This document shows, in pieces, positions 44,313 through 54,460 of a DNA stretch of 64,000 nucleotides (positions within the stretch are counted from its first letter, which is position 1; each line of letters opens with the position of its first letter). A program made the position numbers and the translations under genes. The stretch comes from Bdellovibrio sp. ArHS (lineage in GTDB: Bacteria > Bdellovibrionota > Bdellovibrionia > Bdellovibrionales > Bdellovibrionaceae). Where the stretch lies: contig NZ_JTEV01000018.1 of assembly GCF_000786105.1 (NCBI RefSeq), positions 59,170-123,169 of the forward strand, given 5' to 3'. Below the pieces are notes generated by a model. It saw nothing but the letters and a program-made list of their open reading frames with translations. It was not told where the DNA came from and did no database searches.

Positions 44313-44365
44313 TTGTGGTTCCTCCTATGTGTTTTCAATTCGTTTCTATGTGTGTTGTTTAAAAC

Positions 44366-47300
44366 CTAATACGTCAAATTAACTCTGAGTAACTTGTCCC
44401 CGCAGTAGTAGTCGAAAGAGTGAGCCCCTTTCGCACCATCGAAGACAGGTGTCTCCATCGAACGGCATCCCGAAGACTTAAATCTTAAGCGCGCCGGTGA
44501 CACCAGTTCGATCGCAGATCCATCCTTTGCAAAAACCGGTACCAACATTTTGACACCACGGCTGAGGCCGGCGCTTTCCGTTGTAAAGATCCCTGGAACC
44601 TTGGTTGATGCATTGCGCGTATCACGCAAAGTTAAGGGGATGTACAGACTGACAAAGAGGTTGTCTGGGAAGAAGGTATAACGGTCTAAACTCTTACTCC
44701 AAACCTCGCCGGAAATGAGGTCATGGTACTGAATTTCAGAATTTGTAAGAACAAAGGCCCCCTTGCGCTGCTGCCCAGCGAACACGGCGCGGACCCTTAA
44801 AGCGGAGTCAAATTGGGACCGCTGTGCCCCCAACTGACGATCCAGAAGGTCGTAGTTCTTATTATCAAACAAAGTCAGGCGCTGCTTGCGGCTAAGGCCT
44901 TCGCCGAACCAGAAGCTGCCAGCGAACTCATCTTTGTTGTAGTCAAGGTTTTGAATCTTATCCACGCGAGTATCCAAAATGTTTCGGTAAACATTCGCAT
45001 CATGGAAAAGATCCAATTCCATAAAGTTCTCGATTTGACCATTAACCACTTCCGCCGTGGCAAAGTCATACAGATAGGACGGCTTGGCTTCAGAACCCTG
45101 ATTCTTCGCTAAAAGAATGGCAATACGTCCCGCTTCAATCTGGTCCTGGCGCGGCTGAATAATGTCGACGATTTGATAGTCTTCGTAGTCACGCAACGCC
45201 TTAAGCTGATTTTTTTCATTCAAGAAATACAGACGTAACTTAGATTGCTCGCGGTTGTCAGGATTTTCCCAATAGTCTTTCAGATCCCTTTTACGATCCG
45301 GATCTTTACCGCCGCCCAACCAAGTAGGACGCTTCGTTCCACCAATGGTTTGCCAATAAATCTGTGATGCATCGACGGGCATTGCTGCCATAACGCCGTC
45401 ATATTTAAAGCTGTCGACAAGCTTCAGCGATGAGTTGAATACAAAGAACGACGTCGGCGAACCTTTAGAGTCCTCTTCTTCGGATTTATCCTCAAGAACT
45501 CCCAACACATACTCGCTGTGACCATCGCCATCCATGTCCATGCGCGCGGTCACTTTGTCCATCAGATTTTCACTATTGCCTTCAATCTGAATCTTCGTGC
45601 CACTGGAAGCTTTGTAAGTGCCGTTTCCAGCGTCAGCCACCAAATAGAGCTGCCAGGTGTTTTTGTTTTCGATCAACGCTAGATAGTCACGTTGATTCGT
45701 ATTCGCATCCAAGTTCTGATCTAAAGGAATGAAAGAGAATCGCCCTTTCGGCATCCCCACTATCGGGAAAGTTTGAATATCGCTGCCCGCCAGATTGGCG
45801 TTCACTTCCACCGTGACTTCGCTTTCCAAAACATAGCGACGGGTCTCTTGGCCGTTGACCGCAACATCCACTGTCAAATCCAACTCGCTGGGAATACGAG
45901 ACTGCGAAGGATCTGCATGATCCACAATAGTCATCGAGACGACGTATTTACGAACCTCACCCATTTGCCAAAGAGACGCGTACGGAGCCACCTCTTTCAC
46001 CGCTGTCACCCAAGGACGAGCGGCTTCGGGATGAGGCTTAAGAAAGTTCGCGGTCATACGGACCTGAGAAATATCAACAGGCGCCCATTTGTTGACGAAA
46101 GAAATCTCAAAGTGCAGGTCTTTGCTTTGTCGATCCCACACGATTTCAGCTTTTTCTTTATTGGCAATCGTGATCAAAGGCTGCGCAGGAACTTTCAAGG
46201 CCTGTTCCACATCCATGTTCCCGCCTACGGAATACTTTTTGTAGACTTCCTTTTCCGGAGAAAGAGGCCGGCCCTGCTCGTGCGATCCACCTGACACCAA
46301 GGACAAGTTAGAAAGCAAAGGACGAGAGCCTAAAACCAAACGAGCATACACCTCGTTGGCAGGGACTCCCCGCGCCAACAATTCAGCGACCGCTGCCGCT
46401 ACATAAGGCGATGCTTGGGAAGTGCCCGACAAATACTCGTAACCTAAGGTCGAGCGGAAGCGTACAGGACGACGACTTTCAGGGTAAGTACTTAAGATGT
46501 TCAAGCCCGGAGCTACGATATCCACGCCGCTTCCGTAATTTGAAAAGTGTGCCATCGCCCCATCAGGACTGGACGCGCCGACACAGATTACGTTGGGATA
46601 TGCACAAGGGCGCAGAAGAGCGCGAGTAGAGTCATTTCCTGCTGCAGCGACAATGATGATTCCGCGTGCTTGCGCTTCTTCAATCACCTTGCGCATGAAC
46701 TCTGAATCCGAAGTCTGTGGCCACCCCATAGAGAAGTTGATCACTTGCGCACCTGAATGCATCGCATAGATCACACCCCGAGCGACAATGTCACCCAAAC
46801 TTTTCTTGACCGTCTCGCGACCCTCTTCAGAAGGTGAATCATAGATCGAAAGTGGCTTGATCGGCTCACTGGGTTGTACACCGATCACCTGCACGGGTAA
46901 AATTTCAACATTCTCGCTCAAGCCGCGAACGCCGATGTTATTGTCTACTTCCGCCGCAATGATCCCCGCCACGTGCGTCCCATGTCCTTGATCGTCACCG
47001 AAGTCAGGACGACCCATGATTTTTGTCGTGGGATTGACACTTCCTAAAAGACTCCAGCCCTGGCAATCCAAAGGATAACCATTTTTATCCAGGTCCACTT
47101 CGGGGTTTTTCAGATCCATCCATTGAGCTTCACACTCCTTGCGATCTTTCTCTTCCAAACAGGCGTTGAACTTCGCTAAAGCCCGACATTCACTTTCATT
47201 ACGGTGAATCACATTCTTCAAATCCGGATGATTCTTCTGAATGCCCGTATCCAAAACCGCGACGATCACCTTCTTCTTGGCTTTCTGAGGTGCGGGTAAA

Positions 47301-47470
47301 CGCACATCTTCGCGCGCGCGTGCCGGAACCTTATAGGTATGCAACGGATCCAAGTCGACCGTTTGAGGCTGCCCTTGATTATTCACACCCCATTGAAAGC
47401 CTGCAAAGGGGTCCGCCGCCAAAGCGGAGACAGTTCCTAAAGTCAGCAGAATAAATAATGCGTTTCTCAT
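44366..47470 (-). CDS. Secreted S8 (subtilisin-like) protease with long C-terminal region
   Basis: A 1034-residue exported protein (signal MRNALFILLTLGTVSALA). The catalytic domain (~residues 60-390) has Asp74 in VAVLDTGIQ, His163 in GHGTHVAG, oxyanion Asn279 in AAAGND and Ser351 in SGTSQASP, so it should be active. There is no inhibitor_I9 propeptide; the start of the mature chain (FQWGVNNQGQPQ) is of the type seen in propeptide-less S8 proteins. Residues ~390-1034 are beta-rich, with an aspartate-rich TARMDMDGDGHSEYVLG segment like FG-GAP/VCBS calcium loops. It overlaps the 1133-residue gene by 4 bp (ATGA), so the two are coupled. Confidence 0.9.
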   Translation of the reverse strand: MRNALFILLTLGTVSALAADPFAGFQWGVNNQGQPQTVDLDPLHTYKVPARAREDVRLPAPQKAKKKVIVAVLDTGIQKNHPDLKNVIHRNESECRALAKFNACLEEKDRKECEAQWMDLKNPEVDLDKNGYPLDCQGWSLLGSVNPTTKIMGRPDFGDDQGHGTHVAGIIAAEVDNNIGVRGLSENVEILPVQVIGVQPSEPIKPLSIYDSPSEEGRETVKKSLGDIVARGVIYAMHSGAQVINFSMGWPQTSDSEFMRKVIEEAQARGIIIVAAAGNDSTRALLRPCAYPNVICVGASSPDGAMAHFSNYGSGVDIVAPGLNILSTYPESRRPVRFRSTLGYEYLSGTSQASPYVAAAVAELLARGVPANEVYARLVLGSRPLLSNLSLVSGGSHEQGRPLSPEKEVYKKYSVGGNMDVEQALKVPAQPLITIANKEKAEIVWDRQSKDLHFEISFVNKWAPVDISQVRMTANFLKPHPEAARPWVTAVKEVAPYASLWQMGEVRKYVVSMTIVDHADPSQSRIPSELDLTVDVAVNGQETRRYVLESEVTVEVNANLAGSDIQTFPIVGMPKGRFSFIPLDQNLDANTNQRDYLALIENKNTWQLYLVADAGNGTYKASSGTKIQIEGNSENLMDKVTARMDMDGDGHSEYVLGVLEDKSEEEDSKGSPTSFFVFNSSLKLVDSFKYDGVMAAMPVDASQIYWQTIGGTKRPTWLGGGKDPDRKRDLKDYWENPDNREQSKLRLYFLNEKNQLKALRDYEDYQIVDIIQPRQDQIEAGRIAILLAKNQGSEAKPSYLYDFATAEVVNGQIENFMELDLFHDANVYRNILDTRVDKIQNLDYNKDEFAGSFWFGEGLSRKQRLTLFDNKNYDLLDRQLGAQRSQFDSALRVRAVFAGQQRKGAFVLTNSEIQYHDLISGEVWSKSLDRYTFFPDNLFVSLYIPLTLRDTRNASTKVPGIFTTESAGLSRGVKMLVPVFAKDGSAIELVSPARLRFKSSGCRSMETPVFDGAKGAHSFDYYCGDKLLRVNLTY

Positions 47471-50400
47471 CGGAAACTTCCTTGTGAACGTTCTAACTCA
47501 ATTGGAGAAATACGGGTCTTGTTCGCAAACATAGCAATCAAACCGCTGGCGTAATCAATGTTCTTTTTAGGATCACCCAAAGTGTTTGAGAAGTACTCAA
47601 GGTCCCCGTCTTCGTCACCACTTCGGAAACCATTGATACGCACAAAGAAGACATAGTTATCTTCGCCCAAGAATTTCAAAAGTTGCGGAAGTGGAATTTC
47701 CTCTTCTAAGACATACAGCACATTGGTCATCCACTGTGTCTGAGACTTTTTGTCCTTGGGATAATTCGCGGATGCCTTCAAAAGCTTTTCCATCCAAGGA
47801 ATCATACAGTCGTAACTTGTGCCATTCACCCACGCCGACGTTGGCGGCATGTTGTTTTCGCGATTGCCATTGCGGTCTTCATGGTACTCGGTACAAGCCC
47901 GCATATACCGATCTTTACCGGCGTTGAAATTCCCGTTACCCAGAACTTTCAACATATCATCAAACATTTCCTTGTCGTTGGCGCGCGCTTTACGCCCCAT
48001 TTTTTCGCTCAATTTTTGGAAAAGGCCGCTTAAGAACTTGGATCTTTTCACTGGTTTCCCATCGGCGTCCGGTTGCAGAATCAAATCACGCACCTTCTCC
48101 AAACCACCAGGCAAGATCGAAAGATTCGCCGTAATGCGATAGAAATCAACAGCCGTGACGGTTGAAAAGGCTTCGGGTTCAATCAGACGGTACGACATCA
48201 AAGGCGCTCCATTGAGCTCCTGCTGAACTTCATCCAAGAGCTTGAAGAACTTTTTGCGGTTGAGATGCCAGCCACCCCAAACATGTTGAATCACCGCTAC
48301 CGAGGGATATTGCGTTCCGTTCACAGTCAAATCGGACTCTGTCGTCACTGTTCGCCAATAAGCTTTACCAAAAGGAGTATTAGCGGGATTCGGGTCGTTG
48401 GACTCGGCCAAATCAATTCTGTTATCCGGTTTCCACTTACCAAGAATTCCTTTGATCCAATCCGTCGCAAAACCTAACAGATCGCGTCCCTTCAATTCTC
48501 CCCGCTTATTTGCAAACAGAGTCACTTCTGAATCTTTAGGATTTAAATCCGGAGCTTCGGAAGAGCGAGGATAACGGATCTTCAAAAGATGATCTTCCGT
48601 GAATGAGTTCATGCGGATGGCCAGAACTTTGGTGCGCATTTCCTTTGTTTTTAACTGATGATCAATCTCGAACTTTTTATGGGCAAAGTTTGCGTAAAGA
48701 AGTTCAGGATCATTGCTTTTGAACAGCGCACGCAAAGCCGGTTTCAAGTTATCACGGGTTGCCAAAAAGTCTTTGACGAATTTAGAATCCGCATTTTCCG
48801 TATCTAAAAGTTCCGCATATTCCGGATTGTAATCGATAACAAAGGCATCCGTATTCAAGTCCGTCCACGTTGTGCTAGCACGGATACGCATCAAATTGAT
48901 GAAGTAGTTCACATCCAGACTCATTCCCAGAGCACTGGCTTTTTGATTGCGAACGTAAACCTGAATACCTTCTTTGGTTCGCATGAAGCTTGTCTGACGA
49001 AGAATCGCCCGCGAACCATCCGCACCGACAGAGACCGAGTTGATAAAGCTCAACGGCGTGATCCCCATTAAAACATCCAGTGAAGAGGTCAATTGCGCAT
49101 ACGCGGACAGAGCTACCGAGTCCGTGATCGTAAACACTTCTCCTTCGCGAAGTTCAGCCAAAAAGGCATCCAGGGGCTGCTGTTTCTTACCGTCTTCAGA
49201 AGTAATCAAATCTTTTTCCGTTAACACTTTCGATAGAGAACTCATGTAACTAGGTAGAAGGATATTCTTCCAAGGAACCTTTGTCCCTTCCGTGATAGAG
49301 AGAAGAGGACGGACGTGCGTGTAATCACGCATTACAAGAACGTTTGCGCCGGCAAAAGGCATAACATCTGGAACACCATCCAAGGTCATGAAGTAACCCA
49401 AACGTCCCGCCACACTCATATTGTCGACAAGCTGAATAGCCGCCGAACTGCCATAATAGGTTCCCGTAGAAACGTGGCGAGTGGCCGCCAAATTGAATCC
49501 ACCCACTGGGCCACCCCAGGCTTCGACCTGTTGATACAAAGGCTCACGTGGTTTGGTGCGGATATGCTCCATAATACGATTGGTGATTTCTTCGCGGCGA
49601 TTGGCGTAAAGATCACTCACCTTTAATAGGTCTAACTTGTCATTCAGATAGTTAATCACAGTGCCGATCGCCATCGTCTTAGAACGGATGCCAAGATAGC
49701 GCTCTAAATCGCCATCTTGAAATGGTGATTGACGATCCCCGTGGGCGAAACGCTGGGGATATCCAGGAACAAACTCCTGCATCACTTTGCCGTCTTTAAT
49801 CAGACCGCTTTTAGTTGAAATATCCAAACGAGGTAAAGACCAGTTGGCGGCGCCATTTAAATTGAAAAGTTCCAAGGCATTGTGGGCGCGATGCATGAGT
49901 TTGGCTAAAACCAACTCTTCAAGTTCTTGCGGGAAAGCGCCGGCTTTCACGATATCTTGGAAATCCTGGTAGCGAAGCTGCGCTAAGCGACGGACCAGCC
50001 AACGTGCATCTTCATAAGTACAAGCCGAAAAAGACTCGGCGGACGGATGAGTCAAAACCACGTGACCGGAAAGAACCGAACCGAATTTGGGAGAAAAGCG
50101 GTTGATACTTTCTGGTACATCCACCAAAGAAAACGGAATGATCAGTGCACGATAGGCGCGGTAGCGCGAAAATCTTTGGACCGTAGGCAGTTGATCTGGA
50201 TTGTTTGGATCTGGAGCATAACCCCACTGAATATCAAAATACTCGGCCACTGCCGGTTCTAGAACCGCGTCTGAGAACACCAAGGTATGCGTGGTCTTGT
50301 TGTTTTCAGTCACCCAACCGCGGCTTTCAAAATCCGAAATCATCGATTCTTGGGCATTCTTCAGGAAAGCTTCTTTTTCTTCTTCATTCGCGAACTGAAC

Positions 50401-50868
50401 ACGAAGGTTTCGGTAGTATTTCGGAGATGGCACATAATAGCCGAGTTTTCTTAACAACGCCGCTCTCATTAAGGTGGTGTGAGAATAACGGCTAAGGCTG
50501 AGGCGATAGAACAGCCCCGGGCTTTCGATGGATTGCACTCGCGCCATGTAAGTGAACGGCAAAGCAGCTTCCTCAGACAGAAACTGAACACCGCGGGCGG
50601 CGGCAGGATATGCTCCAGGTACATTTTCAACCGCATCGTAAATACGGTTTTGCCACATCTTGTTTTCGGCAGGATTGAGAGCGCTTAGATCTGTTCCCTG
50701 ATTGGCTAAAGCCGCAGCTTGACCCACATCTAAAGGGTTGCCAGAACGGCTGACCAGGTCCGCAGAGGGCTTTTTGACTGACTTTAACGGCAATGACACA
50801 CTCTCTGCACTCGCAATAGAGAGCATCATAAGGCATAAAGCACAGACAATAACAATTCTCAAAGACAT
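47467..50868 (-). CDS. 1133-residue exported protein, function unknown, coupled to the subtilisin
   Basis: A large exported protein with signal peptide MSLRIVIVCALCLMMLSIASA and AAGGGGG before ATG 50868. The mature chain mixes helical stretches (CTYEDARWLVRRLAQLRYQ, LAKLMHRAHNALELF) with an alternating-strand section in the middle (~450-700: ATRHVSTGTYYGSSAAIQL, VAGRLGYFMTLDG) and a helical C-terminal third ending with YFSNTLGDPKKNIDYASGLI. Scattered cysteines (about four, e.g. CTEYHEDRNGNR, YDCMIPW) may pair. I recognise no family. Its stop overlaps the subtilisin start, so it is likely the protease's substrate, chaperone or transport partner. Confidence 0.75.
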   Translation of the reverse strand: MSLRIVIVCALCLMMLSIASAESVSLPLKSVKKPSADLVSRSGNPLDVGQAAALANQGTDLSALNPAENKMWQNRIYDAVENVPGAYPAAARGVQFLSEEAALPFTYMARVQSIESPGLFYRLSLSRYSHTTLMRAALLRKLGYYVPSPKYYRNLRVQFANEEEKEAFLKNAQESMISDFESRGWVTENNKTTHTLVFSDAVLEPAVAEYFDIQWGYAPDPNNPDQLPTVQRFSRYRAYRALIIPFSLVDVPESINRFSPKFGSVLSGHVVLTHPSAESFSACTYEDARWLVRRLAQLRYQDFQDIVKAGAFPQELEELVLAKLMHRAHNALELFNLNGAANWSLPRLDISTKSGLIKDGKVMQEFVPGYPQRFAHGDRQSPFQDGDLERYLGIRSKTMAIGTVINYLNDKLDLLKVSDLYANRREEITNRIMEHIRTKPREPLYQQVEAWGGPVGGFNLAATRHVSTGTYYGSSAAIQLVDNMSVAGRLGYFMTLDGVPDVMPFAGANVLVMRDYTHVRPLLSITEGTKVPWKNILLPSYMSSLSKVLTEKDLITSEDGKKQQPLDAFLAELREGEVFTITDSVALSAYAQLTSSLDVLMGITPLSFINSVSVGADGSRAILRQTSFMRTKEGIQVYVRNQKASALGMSLDVNYFINLMRIRASTTWTDLNTDAFVIDYNPEYAELLDTENADSKFVKDFLATRDNLKPALRALFKSNDPELLYANFAHKKFEIDHQLKTKEMRTKVLAIRMNSFTEDHLLKIRYPRSSEAPDLNPKDSEVTLFANKRGELKGRDLLGFATDWIKGILGKWKPDNRIDLAESNDPNPANTPFGKAYWRTVTTESDLTVNGTQYPSVAVIQHVWGGWHLNRKKFFKLLDEVQQELNGAPLMSYRLIEPEAFSTVTAVDFYRITANLSILPGGLEKVRDLILQPDADGKPVKRSKFLSGLFQKLSEKMGRKARANDKEMFDDMLKVLGNGNFNAGKDRYMRACTEYHEDRNGNRENNMPPTSAWVNGTSYDCMIPWMEKLLKASANYPKDKKSQTQWMTNVLYVLEEEIPLPQLLKFLGEDNYVFFVRINGFRSGDEDGDLEYFSNTLGDPKKNIDYASGLIAMFANKTRISPIELERSQGSFR

Positions 50869-51049
50869 TTGAGGCCCCCTTCATGGGTAGGGTCAAAAAA
50901 TTCGTATTCTGGCACCGTCCGCAAAATTAGCAATTAACGAGCCAGTAAAGTGGTTTCTTTTTGCATCTAAGGTCTAAATAAAAGCACTCACCCAAGATCG
51001 GCCCTCGAGGAGTTCGAAGACCTAAGTACTTTTTACAGTTTTGCCCGGT

Positions 51050-52051
51050 TTATCTACACCGCCCCTTATAGTGGGTCAACAGCGCCTTTTCCAACGGAGT
51101 TCGCTCATCCTCACTGACGATAAAGGCACCTACAGGGCGAGAAGCATTTTGGTATACAAAGCCCCGAACGATTTCAGGAGAATAGAACTGTCCACTGGTT
51201 CCATCAAAATAAAGAGTGACATCTTTATAAGGTTGATTGGAATCATAAGCGGTAAATTCATAGAGATTGTTTTTATTTTTCTTATAAGACTTGAGCATCA
51301 CCACGTGTTGAATCGTTCGCTCAACGCGCAAATTAATAAGCGTCAGACGTTTACCGTTTAGATTTTTCAAAAGCTGCGCCATGGTTTCCCAGTTGGCTTT
51401 CACAGAGCGTTCCGCGCTTTTAAAAGTCATCCCGATATTGCCGAAACGAAAGAAACGATTTGCTTGGTTGGTTTCAATGTCGTCTCTAAAATTACGACGA
51501 ACACGCTCACCATGAAAATACTGATCGTAACCAAAACCCAGTTCCGCCCACAGACCGTTGTAAACATTCGTATCGCTCAAAGTATTCCGTTCGACAGCGA
51601 AAACGGCAAAGTTAGCTTTTCTTGCTTCGTAGCGAGGAGCATTTAAGGTTTCGCGCGGTTCCGCGGCAACCAGCGATTGGCCGCGGACCATGTCCAAAAC
51701 CATCGGGACTCGGGCACTCATGGGTTGGGTTCCAACAGTATTATAACGGGCTAAATAAGAAAACATCCGTTGGGTGCTGGAAAGCGCCCAGCAACCCGCG
51801 ATAGGCACCAGGCCACTGCGGAAGGACCAATTCGTCACGGGCATATTTCGGTCGGCCGTGAATGCGTCAGCCCGAATGGCTTTATAGATATTGTCCACCG
51901 TCAGGTTCGTGCAACGCAGATTCTCAACCAAAGAATCATCGATCACTCTTACCTTGTTCTTCGACGATTGTGCGAAGGCTTTTTCCGCAGAAACCACCAG
52001 AGAAGAAAATAAACCTATAATGAATAGAAAAAGTAGTAATAGTATTCGCAT
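51050..52051 (-). CDS. Exported papain-like cysteine peptidase candidate
   Basis: A 333-residue exported protein (signal MRILLLLFLFIIGLFSSLVVSAEKAFA). The catalytic-type motif AGCWALSS (Cys87, like the GSCWAFS of papain) is followed by QHVVMLKSY (His249) and AYDSNQPYK (Asp270/Asn272) in the order of a papain/C1-C39 catalytic site. Overall similarity to named peptidases is not visible beyond these motifs, so the assignment rests on them. It lies upstream of the 1133-residue protein and the subtilisin on the same strand; a 182-bp gap separates them, so an internal promoter is possible. Confidence 0.6.
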   Translation of the reverse strand: MRILLLLFLFIIGLFSSLVVSAEKAFAQSSKNKVRVIDDSLVENLRCTNLTVDNIYKAIRADAFTADRNMPVTNWSFRSGLVPIAGCWALSSTQRMFSYLARYNTVGTQPMSARVPMVLDMVRGQSLVAAEPRETLNAPRYEARKANFAVFAVERNTLSDTNVYNGLWAELGFGYDQYFHGERVRRNFRDDIETNQANRFFRFGNIGMTFKSAERSVKANWETMAQLLKNLNGKRLTLINLRVERTIQHVVMLKSYKKNKNNLYEFTAYDSNQPYKDVTLYFDGTSGQFYSPEIVRGFVYQNASRPVGAFIVSEDERTPLEKALLTHYKGRCR

Positions 52052-52220
52052 CCAACGTCCCTTCCATTCTCGACGTTAGGATCACAAGCAAAATGCTTTC
52101 CAGGCGAACTCGCGCCAGATTCTTTTACAGCTGTCTAATTCTTCTACAAGTGACATTTCTGAGGGGCCCTTGCATTTAAAACAGCTTCAGGAGATGGCCG
52201 AAAGGGCCGTTGAAAAAAAA

Positions 52221-52247
52221 AAAGAACACCCGAGTTGGGTGTTCTTT
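52221..52247 (-). terminator. Terminator after the large barrel paralogue
   Basis: Stem AAAGAACACCC/GGGTGTTCTTT (52221-52231 with 52237-52247), 5-nt loop, with an 11-base A-run on the + strand that becomes a T-run on the minus strand. It ends transcription of the minus-strand gene at 52279. Confidence 0.85.
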
Positions 52248-52278
52248 TTTAATTTAAACACGTCTTTTCTTGATCAGA

Positions 52279-54336
52279 TTAAAAGTTAATTCCCAAACCG
52301 ACTGTGCCATAGAACGTATTCAGTTCGGCTTTCTGATTTACAGATGAATCGGTAAAACCATAACGTTTCATCCCGAAGCCCGCTTCACCGAAGTAACGAT
52401 CTGACCACAAGACCTTACCGTGAAAGTTTAATGACATCGATGAATTCAAGGTCACATTTGAGTCCATGGAATTCATGTAGTAGATGAACTCCATATCCAC
52501 CCATTTTGGATAACGCAAAAGTGGCACAAGGTTAAAGAGATCATCAAAAACCTTCGGCATGGATCGCGCCCAAAAAGCTCCGACACCCAGCATAGGTGCT
52601 TTTAATTGATCGAACGTCACACTTTGATAAGACAGCATGCCACCCACGGTTTCATCGCGTCCCCACAGCCCTGGCGTTGCACGATATTTAAAATCCACAG
52701 TCATAACACTCAAAGGAGCCGTATTACCCGCATCATCCACTTTCAATTGATTGAAGGACTGGAAGTATTTTGCGCTAAAGCCCCAACGTTGACGAGACAA
52801 CCAGTAGTTGGTCCAACCGAACAAATCTTCGAACCACTGATTGTAAGCGACTTCCCCCATAATAATAAATTCACCTGACGCCTGAACACCGGTAAAGCGG
52901 CCAGAAAGCTCGCGCGGGAAGCCTTTATAAATTTCATAGAAAGACTTATAAGTCTTTCCATCCATCGTCACATTCAAGTAGGACCGATTGATCGCTCCCC
53001 GCTCGGTGGCTTTGAAATTCCAGACAAAAGAGGCGGGATCTTTATCGTTCACGGTCACGGAATTCTGTTCTGAGGATACATCGGCCACCGGTTGTTTGCG
53101 ACCTTCCAACTTGATGCCATCAATGTAGGTCCCTGTCGGTGTCCGTTTACTTAGATAAACGCGGGCCTGAGTGCGGGGAATTTCTGACAATTCAAAGCGC
53201 TGCTTAAAGACGCCTCCGCCCTGTCCTGGAAGATAGATTTTCGGATCATTCTTCGCAACGGCCGCAGCCCAAAATTTTCGCGGATCGCCGATCGTAGCTT
53301 CAAACCCAAGAAGTTTCGTTAAGGCACTGTATTGGTCTGGATTCAAAACGACTGAACGACCGATTGGACGCGTGTCGTACCCGACGATACGTAACAGGTT
53401 GGCCTTTTTCGTATCAGAAATATCCATCAACTGAAGCTTGTTCGGCAAAGTCACAAATTCATAAGATTCTCCGCTAGCCAACTCGGCGAAGAAAGCTGTG
53501 GGCATATCCGCACCGACCGTCACTGAATTTTTCGGCGGAGCTTCTTCGTTTTGCACCAACACCCGGGCCGGCGTTGGATCCATGCGCATCTTACCCATCA
53601 CCACGCTTTGGCCAGAAGATTTCGTGCCATAACGTTGCGAGCAGATTTTCGTTGAGTTGCGACCGTCCGATTGGCTCACACAGAATCGGAAAGATTCCTT
53701 CTGTCCCCAGAATGGCGCATTGGCCGCTTTGGCATCCAAACCAAACTGAGTGCCGAAAACACCGGATCTGCCGATTTGTTTTGCCGGTACACCTTTGCCG
53801 ATAAGTTCTTTACGCCACTCTTCAAGTTGTTTAATCCACTTGTCATGGTCTTCCTGACTGAAGGTGTGACTCCAAAGAACGGTCCCTGTACGCGAGATCA
53901 TTTCAATCGTTCCATGAGTTAGCAATTTGTCGGGCCAGGCCATTAGGAGCATCACTCGCCCGGCATCACCACCGCTTAAAACCTGATTGATCTGTGAATG
54001 TGTTTTTCCCAAAGGCAATAAAGCAAAGAAGAAGTTTTTTTCGTTCAGCGCCACATTGCCGATCTTCAGTTGTTTGCCGTTAGCGCCCGTCAAGTCGTAC
54101 TCCAGTTCCAGCGGTGGAAGAATCACACCGTTATCCAACTGATCGAAGTACAGGGCTTTATTGAATTCTCGCGTCGCTGCTGTTTTAAGCAACGATCTTT
54201 GTGGAGCAGGAATTTCTTCCTGAGTTTCAGCAGGTGGTTGGGAAGGGGCCTCTGCAGAAACGGACGCCTCTTGAGCCTGCGCGAAGGTTGTAAAAGATAA
54301 TACCAGGGATAAAACCAGATGCTGCGCAATATTCAC
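52279..54336 (-). CDS. Outer-membrane barrel protein with large N-terminal domain (paralogue of 15252-17027)
   Basis: A 685-residue exported protein from GTG 54336 (GAGG upstream); signal ending AQA, then a Pro/Ala/Glu linker. Layout matches the 591-residue paralogue: N-terminal domain with LKIGNVALNEKNFFF, a disulfide-capable FRFCVSQSDGRNSTKICSQR, a middle beta domain with VYLSKRTPTGTYIDGIKL, the SYLNVTMDGK block, then a C-terminal barrel (~470-685) with QWFEDLFGWTNYW and a terminal Phe. Extra segments explain its greater length. The function is unknown; I infer an envelope protein with a surface or periplasmic head. The upstream neighbour is the divergent flavin reductase gene. Confidence 0.75.
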   Translation of the reverse strand: MNIAQHLVLSLVLSFTTFAQAQEASVSAEAPSQPPAETQEEIPAPQRSLLKTAATREFNKALYFDQLDNGVILPPLELEYDLTGANGKQLKIGNVALNEKNFFFALLPLGKTHSQINQVLSGGDAGRVMLLMAWPDKLLTHGTIEMISRTGTVLWSHTFSQEDHDKWIKQLEEWRKELIGKGVPAKQIGRSGVFGTQFGLDAKAANAPFWGQKESFRFCVSQSDGRNSTKICSQRYGTKSSGQSVVMGKMRMDPTPARVLVQNEEAPPKNSVTVGADMPTAFFAELASGESYEFVTLPNKLQLMDISDTKKANLLRIVGYDTRPIGRSVVLNPDQYSALTKLLGFEATIGDPRKFWAAAVAKNDPKIYLPGQGGGVFKQRFELSEIPRTQARVYLSKRTPTGTYIDGIKLEGRKQPVADVSSEQNSVTVNDKDPASFVWNFKATERGAINRSYLNVTMDGKTYKSFYEIYKGFPRELSGRFTGVQASGEFIIMGEVAYNQWFEDLFGWTNYWLSRQRWGFSAKYFQSFNQLKVDDAGNTAPLSVMTVDFKYRATPGLWGRDETVGGMLSYQSVTFDQLKAPMLGVGAFWARSMPKVFDDLFNLVPLLRYPKWVDMEFIYYMNSMDSNVTLNSSMSLNFHGKVLWSDRYFGEAGFGMKRYGFTDSSVNQKAELNTFYGTVGLGINF

Positions 54337-54460
54337 GTAGATACCTCATTGCTGTGTTGCTTTATAAATTTTATTAAATGCGAGGTTCTGTAACAAGCTA
54401 AAATATTGGACTGTCTGGGATTTTCGGATTATTAAGACCTCTCATACTGAAGGAGCCCTT

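Noticed and set aside
52170..52289. 39-codon + strand frame with GAGGGG before TTG and an Arg/Lys/Glu-rich start (HLKQLQEMAERAVEKKK)
   Set aside because: It runs through the terminator stem and stops shortly afterwards inside the next minus-strand gene. It could be a remnant of a gene, but one short frame is not enough to call it.
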